Part shown: piece by piece, positions 16,264 through 23,810 of the stretch
How positions within the stretch are numbered: the first letter of the stretch is position 1
Layout of the letters: every line of letters starts with the position of its first letter
Origin: Gordonia sp. (in: high G+C Gram-positive bacteria)
GTDB taxonomy: Bacteria; Actinomycetota; Actinomycetes; Mycobacteriales; Mycobacteriaceae
Direction: 5' to 3'
DNA: 32,200 bases
NCBI RefSeq assembly: GCF_012515855.1
Contig: NZ_JAAYXO010000045.1
Coordinates: forward strand, 1-32,200
Made by a program: the position numbers and the translations under genes
The notes under the pieces: generated by a model
The model's input: only the letters and a program-made list of their open reading frames with translations
The model's database searches: none
What the model was told of the DNA's origin: nothing

Positions 16264-16330
16264 CATCCGCGTAATCCGCCGAGATCCGCGTGCTTCGTGC
16301 GTCCGCGGATACCGGGGAACTACGCGGATG
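16264..16330. repeat. 67-bp two-tier imperfect palindrome before rph
   Basis: CATCCGCGTA (16264-16273) is the exact inverse of TACGCGGATG (16321-16330). Inside it ATCCGCG (16284-16290) inverts exactly with CGCGGAT (16304-16310) about the same centre, 16297. GCCG/CGGT-type partial pairing links the tiers. It lies between the Rv1339-type stop (16239) and the rph -10, with its right arm over the rph -35 region. It could be an operator with four half-sites or an RNA hairpin. Confidence 0.75.
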
Positions 16331-16342
16331 TGGTTGCTCAAG

Positions 16343-16348
16343 TAAGGT
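16343..16348 (+). promoter_or_regulatory. -10 element of rph
   Basis: TAAGGT is followed by exactly 7 nt and the GTG start at 16356. The GAGGG in the gap is too close to the start (1 nt) to serve as an SD. Confidence 0.55.
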
Positions 16349-16355
16349 CGAGGGC

Positions 16356-17108
16356 GTGACTTCACGAGCAGACGGTAGGGCCGACGACGAACTCCGGCCG
16401 ATCAAGTTCACCCGCGGTTTCACCTCGCACCCGGCGGGCTCGGTGCTGGTCGAGTTCGGGAACACTCGCGTCATGTGCACGGCCAGCGTCACCGAGGGCG
16501 TGCCGTCGTGGCGTCGCGGATCGGGCCTGGGCTGGCTGACCGCCGAGTACTCCATGCTCCCGGCTGCGACGCACGAGCGTTCCAAGCGTGAATCGGTGCG
16601 AGGCAAGATCGGTGGTCGTACCCACGAGATCAGCCGGCTGATCGGCCGCTCGCTGCGCGCGTGCATCGACCTCGCGGCCCTGGGCGAGAACACCATCGCG
16701 ATCGACTGTGACGTGCTGCAGGCCGACGGCGGCACTCGGACCGCAGCGATCAGCGGCGCGTACGTCGCCCTGGCTGACGCGGTGACCTACCTGGCCGCGG
16801 CGGGCAAGCTGGCCGACCCGCAGCCGCTGTCGTGCATCATCGCCGGCGTGAGCGTCGGTGTGGTCGACGGCCGGGTTCGCCTCGACCTGCCGTACGAGGA
16901 GGACTCCCGCGCCGAGGTCGACACCAACGTGGTCGCCACTGACGCGGGAACCCTGGTCGAGGTGCAGGGCACCGGCGAAGGCGCGACCTTCCCGCGCGCG
17001 ACGCTCGACAAGATGCTCGACGTCGCCTGCGCGGGCATCGACCAGATAGTGGCGGCGCAGCGCGAGGTGCTGGCGCAGCCGTACCCGGGCACCCTGCCGA
17101 CCCCGTGA
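16356..17108 (+). CDS. rph: Ribonuclease PH
   Basis: Phosphorolytic 3'-5' exoribonuclease that trims tRNA 3' ends, acting as a hexameric ring. The 250 residues include [29 protein letters not shown] (Arg88), the phosphate-binding loop ADGGTRTAA (125-129) and [17 protein letters not shown] with the metal-binding acids Asp183 and Asp189. GTG 16356 is chosen because it fits the leaderless promoter and the family N-terminus. The frame is open upstream through the palindrome, but those residues look non-coding. Its stop overlaps the rdgB GTG by 4 nt. Equivalent of Rv1340. Confidence 0.95.
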   Translation: MTSRADGRADDELRPIKFTRGFTSHPAGSVLVEFGNTRVMCTASVTEGVPSWRRGSGLGWLTAEYSMLPAATHERSKRESVRGKIGGRTHEISRLIGRSLRACIDLAALGENTIAIDCDVLQADGGTRTAAISGAYVALADAVTYLAAAGKLADPQPLSCIIAGVSVGVVDGRVRLDLPYEEDSRAEVDTNVVATDAGTLVEVQGTGEGATFPRATLDKMLDVACAGIDQIVAAQREVLAQPYPGTLPTP

Positions 17109-17719
17109 CGTCGAAGATCCTGCTGGCATCGGGCAATGCCAAGAAGCTCGCCGAGTTGCGGCGGGTGGTGGAGGCCGCGGGCATCACCGGGCTCGAGGTG
17201 CTGGGGCTGGCAGACGTGGAGCCGTACCCGGAACCGGTCGAGGACGGCGCGACCTTCGAGGACAACGCGCTGATCAAGGCTCGGGTGGCCGCGCAGAAGT
17301 CGGGGCTGCCGTCGTTGGCCGACGACTCGGGACTGACGGTGGACGCCCTCAACGGCATGCCCGGCGTGCTCTCGGCGCGATGGAGCGGCGGCAAGGGCGA
17401 TCAGGCCAACAACGACCTGCTGCTGGCCCAGCTCAGCGACGTGCCGGACTCCCGCCGCGGCGCGGCGTTCGTCTCGGTGTGCGCGCTGGTGCTGCCGGAC
17501 GGCGGCGAGACCGTGGTCCGCGGGGAGTGGCGAGGGACGGTGGTCCGTGAGGAACGCGGCGCCAACGGCTTCGGCTACGACCCCCTGTTCATCCCGGCCG
17601 ACGACGTCGCGCAAGGCCGCAGTTCCGCGGAACTGGCGGCGGAGGAGAAGGACGCGCTGAGCCACCGGGGCAAGGCGTTGGCGCAGTTGGTACCCGCGCT
17701 GCGAGCCCTCGCGCAGTAA
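17105..17719 (+). CDS. rdgB: dITP/XTP pyrophosphatase (RdgB/HAM1)
   Basis: House-cleaning enzyme that hydrolyses dITP, dXTP and ITP to monophosphates, keeping deaminated purines out of DNA and RNA. The 204 residues have the substrate loop [11 protein letters not shown] (8-18), [10 protein letters not shown], the catalytic ADDSGL (Asp73, Asp74), [17 protein letters not shown] and SHRGKA. GTG start inside the rph stop (GTGA), a pairing conserved with Rv1340-Rv1341. Confidence 0.96.
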   Translation: MTSKILLASGNAKKLAELRRVVEAAGITGLEVLGLADVEPYPEPVEDGATFEDNALIKARVAAQKSGLPSLADDSGLTVDALNGMPGVLSARWSGGKGDQANNDLLLAQLSDVPDSRRGAAFVSVCALVLPDGGETVVRGEWRGTVVREERGANGFGYDPLFIPADDVAQGRSSAELAAEEKDALSHRGKALAQLVPALRALAQ

Positions 17720-17745
17720 CCGAACCCAGCGACAGGAGTTTCCCG

Positions 17746-18042
17746 ATGACGACCTTCGACGACGCCGTGATCGGTGCGGTCACCCGCCACATGAACGACG
17801 ACCACGCCGACGGCAACCTGCTGATCGTGCGCGCTTTCGCCGAGCCGGAGGCCACCGCCGCGCGCATGACCGGGCTCGACTCAGAGTTCGGTGACTGGGT
17901 CGCGACCGTTGACGGCGTCGAGCGCGCCGTGCGGATCGCCTGGCCGGAGGCGCTCACCGATCGCGCGTCGATCCGTCACCAGGTGGTGGTGCTGAACAAC
18001 GCCGCGGCCGAGCGGTTGGGCGTCGAGATCAGCGATCACTGA
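17746..18042 (+). CDS. DUF2470 domain protein
   Basis: A 98-residue stand-alone DUF2470 domain: HMNDDHADGNLLIVRAF near the N-terminus and a C-terminal IRHQVVVLNNAAAERL. The domain is otherwise found at the C-terminus of HugZ-type haem-binding and split-barrel flavin proteins, so a haem or iron link is possible, and irtAB is 0.9 kb away, but the role of the isolated domain is not known. AGGAG (17734-17738) lies 7 nt before ATG 17746. Its 3' end overlaps the stop of the convergent DUF3817 gene by 7 nt. Confidence 0.85.
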   Translation: MTTFDDAVIGAVTRHMNDDHADGNLLIVRAFAEPEATAARMTGLDSEFGDWVATVDGVERAVRIAWPEALTDRASIRHQVVVLNNAAAERLGVEISDH

Positions 18043-18425
18043 TCGAGCTTGTAGTCCTTCTTCACCTCAACGGTGCGGATGTGCTCGAACCAGAACGACA
18101 GGAACGGGATGGTGCCCGCGACGGCGGTCGCCAGCAGCTTCTGCCACGGCCAACGGACCTTGATGGAGAGGTCGACGGTGCAGATCAGGTAGACGAAGTA
18201 GATCCAGCCGTGCGCGATGCCCACCCAACCGAAGCCGCCGACGTCGAAGCCGTACTTCGCGATCATCTCAGCGACGAGCATGAGCAGCCAGACACCGGTG
18301 ACCCACGCGAGCACCCGGTAGCGGAACAGTGCGCTGCGGATCTGCTCGATGCTCGCGGTCGGGCTGCCCTGCGGGGCGTCGGTGGTGGACTTGGCAGTCT
18401 CGGTCACGTCGGGGTCCTTCATCAA
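18036..18425 (-). CDS. DUF3817 integral membrane protein
   Basis: A 129-residue membrane protein with a polar N-terminus (about 30 residues) followed by three hydrophobic segments. The DUF3817 landmarks are FRYRVLAWVTGVWLL, KYGFDVGGFGWVGIAHGWIYFVYL (read as spaced motifs KYG ... AHG ... VYL) and FWFEHI, then a charged tail KVKK-like. It is diverged from the paralogue at 4717-5082. Its ATG overlaps the stop of the lprD-like gene as ATGA, so the two are cotranscribed, as for Rv1343c-Rv1342c. Function unknown. Confidence 0.85.
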   Translation of the reverse strand: MMKDPDVTETAKSTTDAPQGSPTASIEQIRSALFRYRVLAWVTGVWLLMLVAEMIAKYGFDVGGFGWVGIAHGWIYFVYLICTVDLSIKVRWPWQKLLATAVAGTIPFLSFWFEHIRTVEVKKDYKLDQ

Positions 18426-18817
18426 TCGTGCGTGGGGTGCTTGTCGAGCTCGGCCAGGTACCTGTTGTAGGCGGCCATGTCGTCGTCGGGAGCGGCGTCC
18501 AGAATCGCAGAGACCGAAGGATCGGCGCTGGTCGGACGCTCGGGGAGTACTCCGGCGGGGATCTCAGTGGGCTCATCGGTGCGTTCGGCATCGGGGTCGG
18601 CCTCCATCACCACGAAGCGGCGATAGGCGTAGACGACGGCGATGGCGAAGGCGGGCCACTGCAGTGCGTAGCCGAGGTTCTGGCCGGTGCCGGACGCGGA
18701 TTCGTATCGACCCCACTGCCACCAGGCGAGGGCCATGCACGCCACTGCTGCGACCGTCACCAGCACGATGAGCGCAGGCCGGTGTCGGCGAGTAGGCGTC
18801 GAGGGGGAGTGGTCCAC
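18422..18817 (-). CDS. Small membrane protein at the lprD (Rv1343c) position
   Basis: A 131-residue protein with two hydrophobic helices (about 15-33 and 50-68) around WWQWGRYESASGTGQNLGYA, followed by an acidic, probably cytoplasmic tail ending in DDDMAAYNRYLAELDKHP. The M. tuberculosis gene in this position is annotated as lipoprotein LprD. Here the only cysteine near the N-terminus lies within the first helix (AVACMALAW) without a clear lipobox, so a lipoprotein call is doubtful. GTG start 6 nt after a TACCGT hexamer, divergent from irtA. Function unknown. Confidence 0.8.
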   Translation of the reverse strand: MDHSPSTPTRRHRPALIVLVTVAAVACMALAWWQWGRYESASGTGQNLGYALQWPAFAIAVVYAYRRFVVMEADPDAERTDEPTEIPAGVLPERPTSADPSVSAILDAAPDDDMAAYNRYLAELDKHPTHD

Positions 18818-18823
18818 ACTTCG

Positions 18824-18829
18824 ACGGTA
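18824..18829 (-). promoter_or_regulatory. -10 element of the lprD-like gene
   Basis: On the minus strand TACCGT is followed by CGAAGT and the GTG at 18817, a 6-nt gap. It is about 75 bp from the iron box, so the two divergent promoters are separate. Confidence 0.5.
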
Positions 18830-18901
18830 CCTGTTTGCGCTCGGTTCCCGAGATTCTGGACGGACGCCCAGGCTGTGCCGTTGGCCACCCTTCTGTTTTA
18901 A

Positions 18902-18920
18902 TTAGCCAAGCCTAAACTTA
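18902..18920. promoter_or_regulatory. IdeR/DtxR-type iron box before irtA
   Basis: The 19-mer TTAGCCAAGCCTAAACTTA matches the IdeR consensus TTAGGTTAGSCTAACCTAA at 14 positions by my count. It ends 31 nt before the irtA ATG and contains a possible -10 (TAAACT, 18913-18918). Iron-loaded IdeR bound here would block transcription, so irtAB should be induced by iron limitation. Confidence 0.75.
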
Positions 18921-18951
18921 GGTAGAACGTGTCGCGGACGATGGGACAGAG

Positions 18952-21570
18952 ATGGGCAAGGGATTCCAGGGCGCGATGCTGCGTGCCCTCGGCGCCAAGA
19001 ACAAAACGGCGACGGTGACCGGGGTTCGCTGGATCACCGACCACGTGGTGCGCATCGATTTCCAGTGCGACGACATCCTGCATGCCGGCGGCGAGAAGCC
19101 GTCCGCGTGGGTCCGCGCGTGGTTCCCCGACGTGGACGCGCCGTCGAAGTTCCACCAGCGCGGGTACACGCTGCTCGATCCCGACCCGGCAGCTGGAACC
19201 TTCAGCCTCTGCTTCCTGGTCCACGACCCGGCAGGCCCGGCGTCGACGTGGGCGCGCACCGCCGCGTCCGGTGATGAACTCCTGATGACACGACTCGGCG
19301 GCGACGGCCACGACGTCGCTCCGGCCGACGACAGCCCGCTCGGCTATCTGCTGATGGGCGACGTCGCCTCCTGGCCCGCGTTCGTCACCCTGGTGGAGCG
19401 GGTGCCCGCCGGCGTCCCGATCCGCGCGGTAATCGAGTACTGCAACGACGACGACCGCGACCTTCCGCTGCCCGACCATGAGGGGCTCACCGTGGACTGG
19501 GTGCCGTCGACTGCCGATCGTCGTGCGCTGGTCAACGCCATCGGCGGCGGCGACTACCGCGGTTGGCGCACGTGGGTGACCGCCGAGAGCAAGGCGACCC
19601 GCCTCGCCAAGGGCCTGCTGGCGTTGGAGCACGAACAGAACAAGGCCACCATGCACACGCAGGCCTACTGGATGGCCGGCCGCGCGATGGGCAAACAGGT
19701 CGACACGGCACCCGAAAGCGAGACCCCCGAAAGCAAGACCCCAGAAAACAAGACCCCCGAAAGCAAGACCACCGCCAGCACCGCCGACACCGTGCGCGAG
19801 ACCGCCGGGGCGGTGGTGGCGGAACTGCCGTCCTTTCGTGCAACCGGTCCTGCGGAGCCTGCTGAACCGGTTCTGAAGCCTGCCCTTCCGGCCATGCTGC
19901 TGGCCGGCGTGTTCGCGGTGATCCTGGCACTGCTCGCGGTGGTACCGCTGATCCTGTTCGCCGAACTCGCCCGTCTCCTGGTGGCAGGCGCTGAACGGCA
20001 CGAGCTGGTCGACGTCGGCATCGTCGCCGTGATCGTCCTCGTGGTCGGCGCCGTGGGATCGGCGACGGTGATCACCGCGCTGCACTTCTACGACCAGGTG
20101 TTCGCGGCCGCACTGCGCCGTCGCGTGCTCGGCAAGCTGACCCGACTGCCTCTCGGTTGGTTCCACGGTCGCCGCAGCTCGGAGGTCAAGAAGCTGGTCC
20201 AGGAGGACGTCTCCTCGCTGCACTACCTGGTGACCCACGCGGTGCCCGACCTGGTGGCGGCGGTGGTGACACCGCTCGCGATCCTGGGCTACCTGTTCAC
20301 CGTCGACTGGGGGCTGGCGCTGGTGTTGCTGGTCCCGGTGATCGCGTACATCGTGGCGATGGGCCGCATCGCCACGGCCGACAAGGCGCGCCTGGAGCAG
20401 AAGATGCGCTGGGACGCGACCCTTCCCGGCGATGCCGAGCGGTTCATCGCGGGGCAGCAGGTCAGCCGCGTCTTCGGTGATTCGTCGACCTCGGACCTAC
20501 CGCGTCAACTGCGCAGTCTCACCGAGTTCATCAAGGACTGGCAGCGCGCCACCATCGACACCAAGTCGGTGGTCCTGCAGCTCAACCGGCCGACGACCGC
20601 GATGGCGGTGGTCGCGGTCGCGGGTACCGCCCTGATCGTGGCCGGTTCGATGGACGCCGTGGCGATCCTGCCGTTCCTGATTCTCGGGACCTCGTTCGGC
20701 GACCGTCTGCTTGCGGCGTCGTTCGCCATCGGTGGTCTGCGCGAGGGGCTGAACGGCAAGACCTCGCTCGACCTGCTGATGGCCACCGAAGAACTGGAGC
20801 AGGTCGCAGACGGGACACGCGAACGCGCGGCCGTCGCCGGGCCCGCCCGGGTGGAACTGCGCGGCGTCACGTTCGGGTACCTCGCCGGTCGCCCCGTGGT
20901 CGAGAACCTTCACCTCGATCTGCCCGCAGGCACGACCACCGCGGTGGTCGGCCCGTCCGGTGCGGGCAAGTCGACCGTGGCGGCGCTGGTGGCACGACTG
21001 TGGGACCCCGATGCCGGCGCGATTCGACTCGACGGAGTCGATCTCCGCGACATCCCCGAGCCCGAACTGCGTCGCAGCATCGCCGTGGTGCTCCAGGACG
21101 TGCAATTGGTGCGGGGGACCATCGCCGAGAACATCGCCCTCGGCGTCCCCGGCGCCGATCGCGCAGCCATCGAAGAGGTTGCCCGCGCCGCCTATCTCAC
21201 CGACGTCGTCGCGGCACTGCCCGACGGCTACGACACCGTCGTCGACCGCGACAGTCTCTCCGGCGGCCAGCGCCAGCGGCTGGCGATCGCCCGCGCCCTG
21301 CTGGGCGACCCGCGACTGGTGGTCCTCGACGAGGCGACCGCAGCAGCCGATCCGGACTCCGAGTGGGAAGTGCGTCGCGGGCTCTCGCGGCTTCTCGCCG
21401 GCCGAACTGTGCTGGTGGTGGCGCACCGACTCCACACGATCGCCGACGCCGATCAGATCGTCGTGCTCGACGGCGGCCGGATCGTCGAACAGGGGACTGG
21501 TACCGAGCTGCTCGCCGCAGGCGGCGTCTATGCGGCGATGACCGATCACGCGCAGGAGGCGCTTCGATGA
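18952..21570 (+). CDS. irtA: Siderophore importer/reductase IrtA
   Basis: One half of the IrtAB ABC transporter, which imports ferric carboxymycobactin-type siderophores and reduces the iron on the cytoplasmic side. The 872 residues have three parts. Residues 1 to about 250 are a siderophore-interacting FAD domain (RGYTLLDPDP, LMGDVASWPAF). Residues 254-300 are a linker with four PESKT-like repeats. From about 310 comes an exporter-type ABC half with a six-helix membrane domain and an ATPase: Walker A GPSGAGKS (667-674), LSGGQ (769-773) and Walker B VVLDE (Asp793, Glu794). An iron box precedes it. The SD is weak (GGGACAGAG touching the ATG). The stop overlaps the irtB ATG. The siderophore itself cannot be identified because no biosynthetic gene is in the window. 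Confidence 0.94.
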   Translation: MGKGFQGAMLRALGAKNKTATVTGVRWITDHVVRIDFQCDDILHAGGEKPSAWVRAWFPDVDAPSKFHQRGYTLLDPDPAAGTFSLCFLVHDPAGPASTWARTAASGDELLMTRLGGDGHDVAPADDSPLGYLLMGDVASWPAFVTLVERVPAGVPIRAVIEYCNDDDRDLPLPDHEGLTVDWVPSTADRRALVNAIGGGDYRGWRTWVTAESKATRLAKGLLALEHEQNKATMHTQAYWMAGRAMGKQVDTAPESETPESKTPENKTPESKTTASTADTVRETAGAVVAELPSFRATGPAEPAEPVLKPALPAMLLAGVFAVILALLAVVPLILFAELARLLVAGAERHELVDVGIVAVIVLVVGAVGSATVITALHFYDQVFAAALRRRVLGKLTRLPLGWFHGRRSSEVKKLVQEDVSSLHYLVTHAVPDLVAAVVTPLAILGYLFTVDWGLALVLLVPVIAYIVAMGRIATADKARLEQKMRWDATLPGDAERFIAGQQVSRVFGDSSTSDLPRQLRSLTEFIKDWQRATIDTKSVVLQLNRPTTAMAVVAVAGTALIVAGSMDAVAILPFLILGTSFGDRLLAASFAIGGLREGLNGKTSLDLLMATEELEQVADGTRERAAVAGPARVELRGVTFGYLAGRPVVENLHLDLPAGTTTAVVGPSGAGKSTVAALVARLWDPDAGAIRLDGVDLRDIPEPELRRSIAVVLQDVQLVRGTIAENIALGVPGADRAAIEEVARAAYLTDVVAALPDGYDTVVDRDSLSGGQRQRLAIARALLGDPRLVVLDEATAAADPDSEWEVRRGLSRLLAGRTVLVVAHRLHTIADADQIVVLDGGRIVEQGTGTELLAAGGVYAAMTDHAQEALR
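19711..19770 (+). repeat. Four 15-bp tandem repeats in the irtA linker
   Basis: Four in-frame units of the type CCCGAAAGCAAGACC (19711, 19726, 19741 and 19756) encode PESET, PESKT, PENKT and PESKT at residues 254-273. Units 2 and 4 are identical. They extend the tether between the reductase domain and the membrane domain. Confidence 0.9.
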
Positions 21571-23294
21571 CACTGCTCCCGACCGTCTTCGCCGACGTCC
21601 GCGCCATCACCGGCGCCGCGGCAGGCGGAGATCGCACGCGGTTCTATGGACTCACCGCACTCTCGACCGCGCTGCAAGCCGCGGGTGTCCTGGTGCTGAT
21701 CCCCCTCCTCGAAGCACTCTTCGGGGCGAACCCCGCGGCCGCGTGGAAATGGGTGGCCCTGATGGTCGCGATCCTGGCAGCCGGTTGGGTCGCCGACATC
21801 GCCGCGACCCGGGCGGGACTTCGCGTCGGCTTCGCCCTGATCGACGCCGCGGAACGGGCGGGCATCGGAGCGATCCGCCGACTCGACACCGCGGACCTGC
21901 ACGGAGACCGTGCGTCCAGGCTCCGGGGCATCGTCACCAAGTCCGGACCGGAGTCGGTCTCGGCGGTGGTGCTGCTGTTCTCGCCGTTGATTCACGCGGC
22001 GCTGCTGGTGCCGCTGCTGGCCGTGGGCCTGCTGCTCGTCTCCTGGCAGTTGGCGATGGTCGCGCTGATCGGCGGTGCGGTGCTGCTCGCCGCGTTCCAG
22101 GCTGGTCGACGCGCGGTCGCGAAATCGGAAGAGGCGTTCGCCGACGCCGGTCGGGCACTCGACGACCGCATGCTGGAGTTCGGCTGGGCCCAGCCGACGC
22201 TCCGCGCGGCCGGAGTAGGAACCGGAACGGTCGACGAGGTGATCGCCGGATCGCGTCGTCGCGGATCTCGCCTCCTCGCCTGGCAGATACCGGGGGACCT
22301 CCTCTTCACGGTCGCCGGCCAGGTGGTCCTCATCGCCTTCGGAATCACCACCGGTGCGCTGTACTTGAACGGCGAGCTCTCGGGCATCACCGCCGCGGCG
22401 ATGGTCGTGGTGCTGCTGCGGGTGGTCGAGGCGGCCGGGTCGCTCTCGCTGCTCGCCACCCCGATCGCCGCCGTCGAACGTCTGCTGACCGAACTGCGCG
22501 ACTTGGTCGACGAGGACACCGCGGCGGCGGCCCCCGGCCCTGTACGGACCGAGAGCGCAGAGACAGGCAGGCCACCCGCGGTCCGGCTGACCGGTGTCGA
22601 CTACCGGTACGCCGACGGCACACAGGCACTCGACGGCATCGACCTCGACATCGCTCCCGGGCAGATCACCGTGCTCGTCGGCGCGTCGGGCTCGGGCAAG
22701 TCGACGCTGCTCGACGTGCTTGCGGGCCTCCGTGATCCGTCGTCCGGCCAGGTGCTTCTCGACCACGAACCCGCCGACCCCGGCCGACGGATCGCGGGGG
22801 CCTCGGTGGTCTTCCAGACCACCGCGTTGCGCCCGGGCACCCTGAGGGAGAACGTGGTCACGGCCGTCGCCCCCGACCTGGCGGAGATCGCCGACCTGGC
22901 GCAGTTGGCGCCGGTACTGGACGCCCTGCCGAACGGGTGGGACTCGCGGGTCGGCGACGGCGCCAACGCCCTCTCCGGCGGCGAACGCCAGCGCGTCGGG
23001 CTGGCGCGGGCGCTGGCAAAACCGGCCGGGTTGCTATTGGTGGACGAGGCGACGTCGGCGCTCGACGTCATCACCGAGCGCGCGGTGGCCGATTCGCTGC
23101 GCACGATTCGCGGCACCCGCACGGTGGTCGCGGTGACGCACAGACCCGCGCTGGTCGCGCTGGCCGACGCGGTGGTCGTGCTCGACGGCGGTCGTGTCGT
23201 CGACGCCGGTGGTGTCGACGAACTCCTGGCGCGCGGGGGCGTCTTCGCCGACCTGTGGGAGCGCTGGCGCGAGTCGGAGGGCTGGCAGGTGTAA
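21567..23294 (+). CDS. irtB: Siderophore ABC transporter subunit IrtB
   Basis: Partner half-transporter of IrtA. The 575 residues are a six-helix exporter-type membrane domain (1 to about 310) and an ATPase: Walker A GASGSGKS (372-379), the Q-loop VVFQTTAL, signature LSGGERQR (from 469) and Walker B LLLVDEATSALD (Asp493, Glu494). There is no reductase domain, as expected for IrtB. AGGAGG (21554-21559) is 7 nt before the ATG, which overlaps the irtA stop as ATGA, so the two subunits are made together. No terminator is evident before the next gene. Confidence 0.94.
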   Translation: MTLLPTVFADVRAITGAAAGGDRTRFYGLTALSTALQAAGVLVLIPLLEALFGANPAAAWKWVALMVAILAAGWVADIAATRAGLRVGFALIDAAERAGIGAIRRLDTADLHGDRASRLRGIVTKSGPESVSAVVLLFSPLIHAALLVPLLAVGLLLVSWQLAMVALIGGAVLLAAFQAGRRAVAKSEEAFADAGRALDDRMLEFGWAQPTLRAAGVGTGTVDEVIAGSRRRGSRLLAWQIPGDLLFTVAGQVVLIAFGITTGALYLNGELSGITAAAMVVVLLRVVEAAGSLSLLATPIAAVERLLTELRDLVDEDTAAAAPGPVRTESAETGRPPAVRLTGVDYRYADGTQALDGIDLDIAPGQITVLVGASGSGKSTLLDVLAGLRDPSSGQVLLDHEPADPGRRIAGASVVFQTTALRPGTLRENVVTAVAPDLAEIADLAQLAPVLDALPNGWDSRVGDGANALSGGERQRVGLARALAKPAGLLLVDEATSALDVITERAVADSLRTIRGTRTVVAVTHRPALVALADAVVVLDGGRVVDAGGVDELLARGGVFADLWERWRESEGWQV

Positions 23295-23322
23295 TCCCGT
23301 TCTGAAAGTTCTTTCCCGGTGA

Positions 23323-23349
23323 TGTCGAGAACCCGGGATCGGCGCCGTC
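23323..23349 (+). promoter_or_regulatory. Probable ECF42 sigma factor target promoter
   Basis: TGTCGA (23323-23328), a 17-nt spacer and CGTC (23346-23349) lie upstream of the DGPF gene. This is the -35 TGTCGA / -10 CGA/TC pattern I recall for ECF42 sigma factors, one of which is encoded two genes downstream. It predicts autoregulation of the pair. Confidence 0.55.
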
Positions 23350-23401
23350 CCAGGTATGAACGCGACCAGACTGGGTCGTACGTCACCCGAGGAGAGTCAT
23401 C

Positions 23402-23809
23402 ATGGCCAAGTATCTGATGCTGAAGCATTACCGCGGCGCACCGGCGTCCCGCAACGACGTCCCGATGTCGGAGTGGGCACCGGACGAGGTGACCGCGCAC
23501 ATACAGTTCATGCGCGATTTCGCTGACCGCCTCGTCGCCAGCGGCGAGTTCGTCGACGCGCAGGCCCTGGCACCCGAGGGGAGCTGGGTGCAGTACGGAG
23601 GGGAGGGCAAGCCGCCGGTCACCGACGGGCCGTTCGCCGAGACCAAGGACCTGATCGCGGGGTGGATGATCGTCGACGTCGACAGCCGCGACCGGGCCTA
23701 CGAACTGGCAGGCGAGTTGTCGTCGGCGCCCGGTGCGGGCGGTCGTCCGCTGCACGAATGGCTCGAGGTCCGACCGTTCATCGAGGACGTCATGGCTGGT
23801 GACGACTGA
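23402..23809 (+). CDS. DGPF (YCII-related) domain protein
   Basis: A 135-residue dimeric ferredoxin-like fold protein of the YCII/DGPF family, named for the VTDGPFAETKDLIAGW motif seen at about 77-92. The N-terminal MAKYLMLKHY and a C-terminal LHEWLEVRPF are also typical. Biochemical function is not established. These proteins are nearly always encoded beside ECF42-type sigma factors and are thought to belong to that response. GAGGAG ends 7-8 nt before ATG 23402, and the sigma factor gene follows with 1 nt between. Confidence 0.9.
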   Translation: MAKYLMLKHYRGAPASRNDVPMSEWAPDEVTAHIQFMRDFADRLVASGEFVDAQALAPEGSWVQYGGEGKPPVTDGPFAETKDLIAGWMIVDVDSRDRAYELAGELSSAPGAGGRPLHEWLEVRPFIEDVMAGDD

Positions 23810-23810
23810 G

